From the NCBI GenBank assembly GCA_965221175.1, contig OZ244867.1:620001-684000 (forward strand): a stretch of 64,000 nucleotides of DNA, in the 5' to 3' direction. Origin of the DNA: JAJDZL01 sp965221175 (GTDB taxonomy: Bacteria > Pseudomonadota > Gammaproteobacteria > Arenicellales > JAJDZL01). Position 1 is the first letter of the stretch. Every line of letters begins with the position of its first letter. Positions 25,087 through 32,552 of this stretch are shown here, piece after piece. Below the pieces are notes generated by a model that was not told where the DNA came from, did no database searches, and saw nothing but the letters and a program-made list of their open reading frames with translations. A program made the translations under genes and the position numbers.

Positions 25087-26076
25087 TTGAGCAGAGAATT
25101 CGTGATAGGAATGAGTACTAAGCCAGTACTGTGGATACCCCGCAAACTCTCAGCCAACACCGAAGCTCGCGCCCGAAAAGACTACGACGTCATCCTTAAT
25201 GCGGAGGACAGCGTCAATTCTCCGCAACGCATTGTGGAAATGAGTCATAGAGTGGACGCTATTATGCCGTGCCACTCCGAGATTTTTCACAAGGACGTAG
25301 TCGCGCAGTTGAGTGACCGACTGAAAATTATCGCAAACTATTCCGTGGGTGTTGATCATTGTGATCTTACGGCTTTGCGAAATCGAGGAATCACTGTTAC
25401 GAATACCCCAGATGTACTGTCCGATGCAACTGCTGAAATTGCCATTTTGCTGCTGCTTGGAGCCGCACGACGGGCTACGGAATGCGACAAGCTGGTCCGA
25501 GAAGGCCGGTGGAATAGTTGGAGTCCTGCATTTATGGTCGGCCATCAGGTGACAGGGAAACGCTTGGGCATCATCGGTTTGGGCAAAGTTGGCCAGGTAG
25601 TGGCCAGACGGGCTCGGGGATTTGAGATGGAGGTGCACTACCACAATCGGAACCAACTCGACCCCAGACTGGAACAGGGAGCAATCTATCATCAGGATTT
25701 GGATTCGCTTCTGTCGGTGTCCGAGTTTCTTTCCTTACACTGCCCAGCAACGCCAGAAACAGCGAATTTGATGAATGCGAGAGCGTTTGCAAAAATGCCT
25801 GACGGAGCGATTCTGGTCAACACCGCCAGAGGTGCGCTGGTTGACGAGGACGCCTTGCTCTACGCTGTAAGAAAAGGAAAAATCGCCGCCGCGGGACTAG
25901 ATTGCTTTCGCAACGAGCCCGGAGGCAATCCTGAATTTTCAGCGCACGAAAACATATTTATGCTTCCCCATATAGGAAGCGCCACATTTGAAACCCGCGA
26001 TGCTATGGGTTTTCGCGCCTTGGACAATCTGGATGCGTTCTTCTCCGGTAAAACGCCACGGGATAAATTGGTTTAA
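25087..26076 (+). CDS. D-2-hydroxyacid dehydrogenase (glyoxylate reductase-like)
   Basis: A 329-residue D-isomer-specific 2-hydroxyacid dehydrogenase. The substrate domain has NYSVGVDHCDL near 89. The NAD-binding motif GIIGLGKVGQVVARRARGF is at about 164-182. The catalytic Arg is in NTARGALVDEDAL near 245, Glu in FRNEPGG near 274 and His in LPHIGSATFETR near 292. It interconverts a 2-keto and D-2-hydroxy acid with NAD(P)H. It may start at ATG 25111 rather than the TTG at 25087. Placement behind TRAP and amidase genes suggests it acts on the imported acid. GC-richer than its core neighbours. Confidence 0.86.
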   Translation: MSREFVIGMSTKPVLWIPRKLSANTEARARKDYDVILNAEDSVNSPQRIVEMSHRVDAIMPCHSEIFHKDVVAQLSDRLKIIANYSVGVDHCDLTALRNRGITVTNTPDVLSDATAEIAILLLLGAARRATECDKLVREGRWNSWSPAFMVGHQVTGKRLGIIGLGKVGQVVARRARGFEMEVHYHNRNQLDPRLEQGAIYHQDLDSLLSVSEFLSLHCPATPETANLMNARAFAKMPDGAILVNTARGALVDEDALLYAVRKGKIAAAGLDCFRNEPGGNPEFSAHENIFMLPHIGSATFETRDAMGFRALDNLDAFFSGKTPRDKLV

Positions 26077-26623
26077 TTTCAGAATTCTGAATACTACTGT
26101 CAGTGTGGATTGAAAGTCTCCAGTTTGCGGTACCAGGAAAACAACTTTTCCGGCTGTGCGCGGTCGCATCTGTTGAGACGGCCCAGAGCCGGCACTGATT
26201 CCCTCTGTCAAAATTGAAACAGACGACCTTAACTTAACAAATGGAAAAATACTGTACTCCTGTACACGTTTCACCAGTTTCCTTCGTTGGATTTTGTAGG
26301 ATGACAATTAGAATGAGACGAGGATTCGCGGCTTAAAACTCCGTTCGAACTACATTCTCTCTTCAATCGTAGGATCAAACAAATCTTACCTCGATTGTCG
26401 TCCTACAGCCTTAACGAAGTCGCAGTGCTGGGCGCTCTAAAGGACATCCTAACCACAACCACTACATTGACGCCGCTTCAGCGCAAAATCTTCAACACAA
26501 TCAATATTAGCCTCAGTGCCCGTGTTTCCATACGATGGCAGGTTAATTTTCTGAAATTCCGCTTAGATTCTGGAAATATTCGTGTATTTTGAAATGAGGA
26601 TTAGGCAACTAGATCAACAACGG
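26077..26623 (-). other. Intergenic junction region between TRAP segment and nagZ
   Basis: No intact gene. A minus-strand frame over about 26100-26220 has protein-like stretches (SAGSGPSQQMRPRTAGKVVF) and may be a remnant. An IS21-like mini-element occupies 26295-26407. From 26408 to nagZ a plus-strand frame reads LNEVAVLGALKDILTTTTTL but has no recognisable family. This is the right-hand junction of the acquired segment. Confidence 0.5.
26295..26407. mobile_element. IS21-like miniature element (MITE or deleted IS)
   Basis: The left end TGTAGGATGACAATTAGAATGAGA (positions 26295-26318, first 17 bases diagnostic) and the inverted right end at 26384-26407, which read inwards starts TGTAGGACGACAATCGAGGT, form 24-bp imperfect inverted termini enclosing about 65 bp. 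The pattern TGTNG..GACAAT..AG resembles the termini of the complete IS21 at 1006-5285. No transposase is inside. No target duplication is obvious. Confidence 0.55.
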
Positions 26624-27649
26624 CTACTCGATACAATTCATGAATCGCTCGCGACAATCTTCGAGTCTATCCGTAAATTCCATTACTTCCGGACGAATTC
26701 TATCGTAGTACCACGTTGTTTCTCTCCAACCGCTCGTGTTTCTAGTCATTGCTTCTATTGCTTCATCAGTATCCGATGCGCTTTGACAGATTAATGCGAT
26801 ATCGCAACCACTGGACAATGCAGTAAGTACGCGAGTCTCCATGTCGCCAGCATTGTCTGCTCCGGTCATAGATAAATCGTCACTAAATACAACCCCATAG
26901 AATGCAATTACTTCGCGTAGAACGTGATCCAGCCAGAAAGATGAATAGGTAGGAATCGCGGATGTTATTTCCGGGTACAGCACATGCGCTGTCATCACTG
27001 CGGAAAGACGATCGCCAAGCCGCCTGTATGGCAATAAATCACTCGCCAAAACATCCTGAATTAGACGATTGTCTTCCGGCATTTCCAGGTGTGAATCCTG
27101 AGATACGCCACCGTGGCCTGGAAAGTGTTTGCCAACCGAATGCATTCCGGCATTTTGCATCCCTCTAATCCAAGCTTCTGCGAGTGTTGAAACAACAAGA
27201 GGATCACCATGAAATGAGCGATCTCCAATTACGTCTGAATCAACGGTTGCAATATCTAAAACCGGAGAGAAACTGATATCGATCCCCAAATCCAACATTT
27301 CACGCGCCATCAGATATCCTCCAAGTTCGGATGCATCGCATCCGTTGTCGGAATTTTCATCAAATATCTCACCATATCGCGCCTGTGGCGGAAGTTGGGT
27401 AACATCGCATTTAATCCTCTGAACTCTTCCACCTTCCTGGTCGATTGCAATCATAAGGGGTGGATTTCGCAACTGATGAATGTCATTCGTTAGCTTTTGA
27501 ATCTGTTGACGGGAATCACAGTTGTCGGCGAACAGGACTACGCCGCCTACCACCGGACTGAGCAAGCGTTCCTTGTTTTCCTGATCAAGCTCCAAATCTG
27601 ACACAGAGGTCATGATCGGACCAAGTGGAATATCCTGTGTACTGTTCAT
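26624..27649 (-). CDS. nagZ: Beta-N-acetylhexosaminidase
   Basis: A 341-residue GH3 enzyme. The landmark KHFPGHGGVSQDSHLEMP (about 160-177) carries the catalytic His/Asp dyad loop. The nucleophile Asp is in VVFSDDLSMTGA near 247. IDQEGGRVQRI near 69 is the substrate-binding stretch. It is a cytoplasmic enzyme that releases GlcNAc from anhydromuropeptides in peptidoglycan recycling. The gene overlaps the L,D-transpeptidase gene by 4 bp. Its last codons (26636-26709) have a diverged second copy at 19682-19755, so its 3' end may have been exchanged. Confidence 0.95.
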   Translation of the reverse strand: MNSTQDIPLGPIMTSVSDLELDQENKERLLSPVVGGVVLFADNCDSRQQIQKLTNDIHQLRNPPLMIAIDQEGGRVQRIKCDVTQLPPQARYGEIFDENSDNGCDASELGGYLMAREMLDLGIDISFSPVLDIATVDSDVIGDRSFHGDPLVVSTLAEAWIRGMQNAGMHSVGKHFPGHGGVSQDSHLEMPEDNRLIQDVLASDLLPYRRLGDRLSAVMTAHVLYPEITSAIPTYSSFWLDHVLREVIAFYGVVFSDDLSMTGADNAGDMETRVLTALSSGCDIALICQSASDTDEAIEAMTRNTSGWRETTWYYDRIRPEVMEFTDRLEDCRERFMNCIE

Positions 27650-28155
27650 AATATCTGGTTGGCGCTGATGCGTACAAGCGTCCCAACGTTAACCAATTCA
27701 AACAAATCGACTATTTCTTCATTTCGCATTTGGATGCACCCTGCTGATCCCTCAACGCCCATTGGGCATTCTTCCGGACAACCGTGGATGTATATGAATC
27801 GTCGCATCGTATCCACACTTCCAAGTCTGTTATAACCCGGTTCAAGGCCGCTTAGCCAGAGAATTCGAGTCAGTATCCAGTCTTTGTCCGGGTATTGTCT
27901 GCGAAGCTCTGATGAATAAATTTCGTTTGTCGGACGACGTCCTTGGAACACCGTGTTTAACGGCATGTCCTTGCCGATTTTCGCTCGAATCTTGTGCCAT
28001 CCCCGCGGTGTGCAAAAACTGTTTAAATCTTCGCCAGCTCCGTTTCTTGCAGTCGATACTTTGGTATCCATTAAAACCATCCCGTTATCACTGAAGGCAG
28101 TCAGCTTCTGAGATGGCAAATCGATTTCAATGTACACGGTGCCGCTTATGTTCAA
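27646..28155 (-). CDS. L,D-transpeptidase (YkuD domain)
   Basis: A 169-residue YkuD-domain protein. The active-site motif is HGCPEECPMGVEGSAGCIQMRN at about 128-149 (cited in part: HGCPEE, then SAGCIQM), with the nucleophile Cys in SAGCIQM. YIEIDLPSQKLTAF near 8 is the family's first strand. There is no signal peptide, although such enzymes normally act on periplasmic peptidoglycan crosslinks. It sits within a cell-envelope run (nagZ, kdsB, lpxK). It overlaps nagZ and the phosphatase gene by 4 bp each, indicating one operon. Confidence 0.87.
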   Translation of the reverse strand: MNISGTVYIEIDLPSQKLTAFSDNGMVLMDTKVSTARNGAGEDLNSFCTPRGWHKIRAKIGKDMPLNTVFQGRRPTNEIYSSELRRQYPDKDWILTRILWLSGLEPGYNRLGSVDTMRRFIYIHGCPEECPMGVEGSAGCIQMRNEEIVDLFELVNVGTLVRISANQIL

Positions 28156-28655
28156 ACTTTTCTCTGCAAACGTTTGATTTCGTCCAGCAGACCAGAAGCT
28201 GCATCTTCAATCATATCCAGCACCCTTTCAAATCCGTTGTCACCGCCATAGTAAGGGTCTGGAACTTCTCGTTCCTGCCAGTTAGCAGCAAAGTCCATAA
28301 ACAGACAAACCTTGCCTGGATAATTCGGTGGCGCCATGGATAGAAGGTCCTGATAGTTGTGAATGTCCATGCCAATGATGAAATCAAAGCTGTCGAAATC
28401 CTGTCGGCTGACTCTCCTTGCTCTTAGATTCGAAATCTCGATTCCACGTCGCGCTGCCGCCATGATGGCTCGGTGATCTGGAGGTTGCCCAATGTGATAG
28501 CTTGCAGTGCCCGCAGAGTCCACTCGAACATTCAGTTCTGGACCCTCTTGCTCAGTCAACTGTCGGAATATTCCTTCGGAAGTAGGCGATCGACAGATGT
28601 TTCCAAGGCACACGAAGAGTACGCCAGTGTTGCTTGAATTTATTTGGTTTTTCAT
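28152..28655 (-). CDS. Low-molecular-weight protein tyrosine phosphatase
   Basis: A 167-residue LMW-PTP. The phosphate-binding loop CLGNICRSPTSEG starts at about residue 16 (C-x5-R). The general-acid Asp lies in VPDPYYGGDNGFERVL at about 132. It dephosphorylates tyrosine, often on exopolysaccharide kinases, or may act on low-molecular phosphate esters. It is encoded between the L,D-transpeptidase and kdsB; the kdsB stop is 8 bp upstream. No tyrosine kinase is visible in the window. Confidence 0.92.
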   Translation of the reverse strand: MKNQINSSNTGVLFVCLGNICRSPTSEGIFRQLTEQEGPELNVRVDSAGTASYHIGQPPDHRAIMAAARRGIEISNLRARRVSRQDFDSFDFIIGMDIHNYQDLLSMAPPNYPGKVCLFMDFAANWQEREVPDPYYGGDNGFERVLDMIEDAASGLLDEIKRLQRKV

Positions 28656-28663
28656 TTTATCGG

Positions 28664-29416
28664 CTATTCTCTGGCTGAGATCAGTTGTTCAATGCGTTCA
28701 AGGTCCTCAGGTGTGTCAACACCAAGAGCTTCATAACTGTCATCCACGCAAACAGCGATACGATCGCCATTAAACAACACCCTCAATTGTTCCAGCTTTT
28801 CCGCAGCCTCAAGAGGACATACCTCCCGTTTGGCGTGTTCGATTAAATATGAAACTCGATAAGCATAAATTCCTACATGCTGCAATTTTATTGATTCAAG
28901 GGAAGAGTTAGACTGCTTCCACGGAATCGGCGATCGAGAGAAATAAAGTGCGTAACCATTACGGTCTACAACACACTTGACAATATTGGGATTGTTCCAG
29001 TCTTGTACGTTGACAAGCGGTTTTGCAGCGGTTGCAATCTGCGCTTCATTGGTGTTGGAAAGATTTGCTGCCACATTGTCTATCAGTTCTCCACCTATCA
29101 GAGGTTCATCGCCCTGCACGTTGACCACAATTCGATCCTGCGGCAGATTCAGCAGTTGTACGGCTTCGGCAACCCGATCCGTTCCTGATGGGTGACTTTC
29201 AGATGTTCTACAAACGATTGCATCAGTCGTGCGGGCCACTTCCGCTTCAATTCGTTCATCATCGACTGCGACGATCACACGTTTTGCTGAGCTGGCATAT
29301 GCACACTCTACAACTCTTTGGATCATGGATTTGCCGCAAATATCTGCGAGAAGTTTTCCAGGAAATCTGGAAGACTGGTAGCGTGCAGGTATGACAATGT
29401 CGAAGTCGAGATTCAT
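28664..29416 (-). CDS. kdsB: 3-deoxy-manno-octulosonate cytidylyltransferase
   Basis: A 250-residue CMP-KDO synthetase. FDIVIPARYQSSRFPGKLL at about 4-22 is the CTP-binding loop. SESHPSGTDRVAEAV near 75 and VNVQGDEPLIGG near 98 are family signatures. It activates KDO for lipopolysaccharide inner-core synthesis. The ATG at 29416 overlaps the lpxK stop (ATGA), so coupling to lpxK is likely; the frame extends further upstream but without family similarity. Confidence 0.95.
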   Translation of the reverse strand: MNLDFDIVIPARYQSSRFPGKLLADICGKSMIQRVVECAYASSAKRVIVAVDDERIEAEVARTTDAIVCRTSESHPSGTDRVAEAVQLLNLPQDRIVVNVQGDEPLIGGELIDNVAANLSNTNEAQIATAAKPLVNVQDWNNPNIVKCVVDRNGYALYFSRSPIPWKQSNSSLESIKLQHVGIYAYRVSYLIEHAKREVCPLEAAEKLEQLRVLFNGDRIAVCVDDSYEALGVDTPEDLERIEQLISARE

Positions 29417-30429
29417 TGCGCGTAATCTTCTCGGAGTTCTGCTTTCAATTGCGAGATTCTGGCTGACAAAGCAGATACAAAGCTCGGCGTCGGATTCGCA
29501 TTGATTGTGACATACCAACAGTTGGAATTAGCAAATGCCTCACACTTCACAGCGTCTTTTTCCGTCATCAATATCTCGTCACTTTGATCCACATAGTCCG
29601 TGAAATCACTCTCTGTAAACGAATGGTGGTCTGGAAACGGAATAAATGTGAAATTCAACCCCGTACCGCTCAGCAGGTCGGAAAATGATCGAGTATTTCT
29701 TATTCCAGCAATTGCTGTGATTTTGCTGCTTTGCAACGATTCCAGGCTGCGCGTCTTGTTTCTGTCTTTGACGTTTACAGCTTCAATTACGTCGTAGGTC
29801 ATCGAATATTCGTTTGATTCTGTATCGCCCTTGACGATTTTCAAGTCGAAGGAGTCTAGACGAGAAGCGCGTTCTCTTAAGGGACCAGCCGGTAAGCAGA
29901 ATGAATTTCCGAGCCTTTCCTGTCCATCGATTAACGCAATGGACAGATCAGAAGCCAATGAATAGTGCTGAAGCCCATCATCACTCACAAATATGTCGCA
30001 ATCCGACTCTCGTCGCAATAAGTTTATCGCCTCAGTGCGGTGTTTGGATACCGCTACCGGAACACCGGTTCGTCGGGCTATCAAAAGCGGCTCGTCTCCA
30101 ACATCCTCAGGATCACAATGAGGCGTGACAATTCTTGTACTGGAGTTCTTACGTCCATAGCCGCGGCTGACAACACCAGGTGAAAATCCTTTCTTGTGTA
30201 GCTGATCTACCAGCCATATTGTAAAGGGTGTTTTTCCGGTTCCGCCAACGGTGATGTTGCCTACCACAATGACGGGCACATCATAGTGAGTGACAGGCAT
30301 CAGCCCGCAGGAATATGCCAATCTACGCAACTCTGCGATTGCACAATAAACCAGACTGACGGGCCACAACAGTAATGCGATGGGATTGCGAGTTTTCCAA
30401 GTTGTTTGCAGAAAACTTTCGATTGTCAC
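29413..30429 (-). CDS. lpxK: Tetraacyldisaccharide 4'-kinase
   Basis: A 338-residue LpxK. The Walker A loop VGNITVGGTGKTPFTIWL is at about 56-73, with GVVSRGYGRK near 87, DVGDEPLLIARRTGVPVAV at about 106 and FVSDDGLQHYSLASD near 144 as family blocks. A hydrophobic N-terminal helix (LLLWPVSLVYCAIAEL at about 19-34) anchors it to the inner membrane. It phosphorylates lipid A at the 4' position. kdsB follows with a 4-bp overlap. Confidence 0.95.
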   Translation of the reverse strand: MTIESFLQTTWKTRNPIALLLWPVSLVYCAIAELRRLAYSCGLMPVTHYDVPVIVVGNITVGGTGKTPFTIWLVDQLHKKGFSPGVVSRGYGRKNSSTRIVTPHCDPEDVGDEPLLIARRTGVPVAVSKHRTEAINLLRRESDCDIFVSDDGLQHYSLASDLSIALIDGQERLGNSFCLPAGPLRERASRLDSFDLKIVKGDTESNEYSMTYDVIEAVNVKDRNKTRSLESLQSSKITAIAGIRNTRSFSDLLSGTGLNFTFIPFPDHHSFTESDFTDYVDQSDEILMTEKDAVKCEAFANSNCWYVTINANPTPSFVSALSARISQLKAELREDYAQ

Positions 30430-30435
30430 TACCGG

Positions 30436-31317
30436 TCAACCCGCCGCGAATTGCTTGTTCGCGGCAGCTCTGCGGCGTGGTGGAATCTGATCGAATTCAA
30501 TGGTATTCGCACCGTTGTAAACCAGAAAATGGCGTCCCTTGGCTCTCGCAATCATGGTCACGCGTAAATCCTGAGCCAATTCCAGTCCCATGAAGGTGAC
30601 CCCAGATCTTGAAAGAAGAATCGAAATCCCCATGTGCGCCACTTTCATGACGATCTCGGACGTCAGACGTCCTGTCGTATAGAAGATTTTTCCCTCGCCC
30701 GAAGTTCCATCCATCCACATTTGCCCGGCGATCGTATCGGCTGCATTGTGTCGGCCGACGTCTTCGACAAATAGTTCAATTGAAGTTTCCTCACACAGCG
30801 CACAACCATGTACGGCGCCAGCCTGACGATAGATATCGTTGTATTCCGTGATGTTTTCCAAAAGGCCATATAGTGTCGATTGTCGGATTGACGCTTTAGG
30901 CAATGGATTTTCGTAAATTTTATCCAGCGTGCAGCTAAACACAGTTCCCTGGCCGCATCCCGTAGTAACTATGCGTTTAGAGAGTTTGTTCTCCCAATCA
31001 ATAATGCCTTGGCCCAGACGAGTTTCTACTTGTGCCGTCTCGCGCTCCCAGTTGACCGTAATCGATTTGATATCCTCTACAGACTCTACCAGTCTTTGAT
31101 TTCTTAAGTACCCCAAAGCAAGGAGTTCAGGATGAGTACCAAGTGTCATGAGGGTTACCACTTCCTTATCGTCAACTTTTATCGTCAAGGGAAATTCCCC
31201 GGCAACGCGCATATCGCGCATGTCGCCAAATTCATCAATCGCCTCTACTGGGTGGGTCGGACGCAGTCCCGCATCTGACAGGACAGGTCTGCTGTCAAGA
31301 GTGCTGTTATTGGCCAT
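30436..31317 (-). CDS. fdhD: Formate dehydrogenase accessory sulfurtransferase FdhD
   Basis: A 293-residue FdhD. The family core includes FPLTIKVDDKEVVTLMTLG, the active-site region VTTGCGQGTVFS near 116-127 with a single Cys, AGAVHGCALCEETSIELFVEDVGRHNA at about 165, and YTTGRLTSEIVMKVAHMGI near 212. FdhD passes sulfur from IscS to the molybdenum cofactor of formate dehydrogenase. It is transcribed divergently from the formate dehydrogenase cluster, with a shared control region at about 31318-31346, and its stop is 6 bp before lpxK. Confidence 0.95.
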   Translation of the reverse strand: MANNSTLDSRPVLSDAGLRPTHPVEAIDEFGDMRDMRVAGEFPLTIKVDDKEVVTLMTLGTHPELLALGYLRNQRLVESVEDIKSITVNWERETAQVETRLGQGIIDWENKLSKRIVTTGCGQGTVFSCTLDKIYENPLPKASIRQSTLYGLLENITEYNDIYRQAGAVHGCALCEETSIELFVEDVGRHNAADTIAGQMWMDGTSGEGKIFYTTGRLTSEIVMKVAHMGISILLSRSGVTFMGLELAQDLRVTMIARAKGRHFLVYNGANTIEFDQIPPRRRAAANKQFAAG

Positions 31318-31346
31318 GCGATTGTCACAGATGAAAAAAACGAATA

Positions 31347-31922
31347 ATGAATATATTATATTGTGTACTGTTCAAAGTTGGTGAGAATTCCGTGACGCAA
31401 GAAAAATCAAGCTCTAAAAGTGTAACTAGCTTCAAGTTGTCCGTGGTACTGGAATGCCAGGAAAAAATAGTAAATGGCTGGAATTCAACGCAATGGGAAC
31501 TTGTCGCAGTATTGTCCGATCCGGACGGACCGAACTCTCTCGAAGGTCCAATCGTAATCCGTAAATCCGACATAGTGTCACAGTACCTGTGGAAGGGTTT
31601 GAGAATGAAGTTGTTTGTCGATGCAGCTGAAGGCTACTGGTACAATCTGCTATCGGAAGTGCCTTATGCGTTTATTGTCTGTGCGCAGGATGTAGATGAT
31701 GATACGGTACCAGTGCCAATTCTGGTTACGGCTTCACAGGATGAAGCCGGAGCGCATCTCGAAACCGACAGTCTTGTTTTGTCGGCTCCGCTGCCTGCTG
31801 ATGTTCGCGACAAAACGGAAGAGTTCGTCGTCAACAATTATGTCCCGCAGGTCAAGAAGAAGCGTAAAAGACGAAACTGGCATCAAGAGTCAATTCGTGT
31901 GACACCGCAGTCACACGATTAA
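31347..31922 (+). CDS. DUF3305 protein of formate dehydrogenase cluster
   Basis: A 191-residue protein matching DUF3305 by its position and by the core FKLSVVLECQEKIVNGWNSTQWELVAVL, GLRMKLFVDAAEGYWYNLLSE and YAFIVC. Function is not established; DUF3305 and DUF3306 genes occur at the head of periplasmic formate dehydrogenase clusters in many proteobacteria. The C-terminus is basic (KKKRKRRNWHQES). A GTG start at 31392 is an alternative. It is 27 bp upstream of the DUF3306 gene. Confidence 0.8.
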   Translation: MNILYCVLFKVGENSVTQEKSSSKSVTSFKLSVVLECQEKIVNGWNSTQWELVAVLSDPDGPNSLEGPIVIRKSDIVSQYLWKGLRMKLFVDAAEGYWYNLLSEVPYAFIVCAQDVDDDTVPVPILVTASQDEAGAHLETDSLVLSAPLPADVRDKTEEFVVNNYVPQVKKKRKRRNWHQESIRVTPQSHD

Positions 31923-31949
31923 CCAACACCAAACTCAGTCTGAGTCCTT

Positions 31950-32528
31950 ATGGCAGATTCACTATTACATCGTTGGTCAAAACAGAAAGCTCAGGCTCGA
32001 GAAGAACTCTCCAAACCTGAAGCGGAAGAACCAGTCGCCGAATCTGAAGTTTCCGAATCCGAAGAAGAGGAAGAAAATCAACAGACTGAGGAGCCTAAAG
32101 AGATTGAGTTGCCAGATTTGGACTCGCTCGGAGATGACAGTGATTACTCCATGTTCATGTCGTCGGAAGTAGACGAAAATCTTAAGAAGCTTGCATTGAG
32201 AAAGCTCTTCAAGGCACCTTTCTTCAACGTTATGGATGGGCTAAATGATTATGACGACGATTTCACGACTTTTGAAGCGTTAGGTGACATTGTCACCTCC
32301 GACATGAAATTTCATCAAGAACGCAAGAAAGCCGAGCAGGAAGAGCGAGAACGAGAAGCTGCTGCAGAAGAGATTGAAGATCAAGAAGAAATTGAAACAC
32401 TGGCAAGTGAAGAGACGAAACCAGAAGACGAGCCGGTTGAACCTGCTGAACAGAACATTCATAAAGAAGAAATCGCCCAAGCTGAGCAGGCAGATTCCAC
32501 TGAAGAAAATGAACCGACCGCGATTTGA
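31950..32528 (+). CDS. DUF3306 protein of formate dehydrogenase cluster
   Basis: A 192-residue, strongly acidic protein. The N-terminus LLHRWSKQKAQAREE is the DUF3306 hallmark. A central conserved-looking part DVDENLKKLALRKLFKAPFFNVMDGLNDYDDDF-like segment lies at about 68-100. The flanks (20-60 and 115-192) are Glu-rich low complexity. Function unknown; co-occurs with DUF3305 and the polyferredoxin next to it. Confidence 0.82.
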   Translation: MADSLLHRWSKQKAQAREELSKPEAEEPVAESEVSESEEEEENQQTEEPKEIELPDLDSLGDDSDYSMFMSSEVDENLKKLALRKLFKAPFFNVMDGLNDYDDDFTTFEALGDIVTSDMKFHQERKKAEQEEREREAAAEEIEDQEEIETLASEETKPEDEPVEPAEQNIHKEEIAQAEQADSTEENEPTAI

Positions 32529-32552
32529 TTTGAACACTAACAACGGATATTT

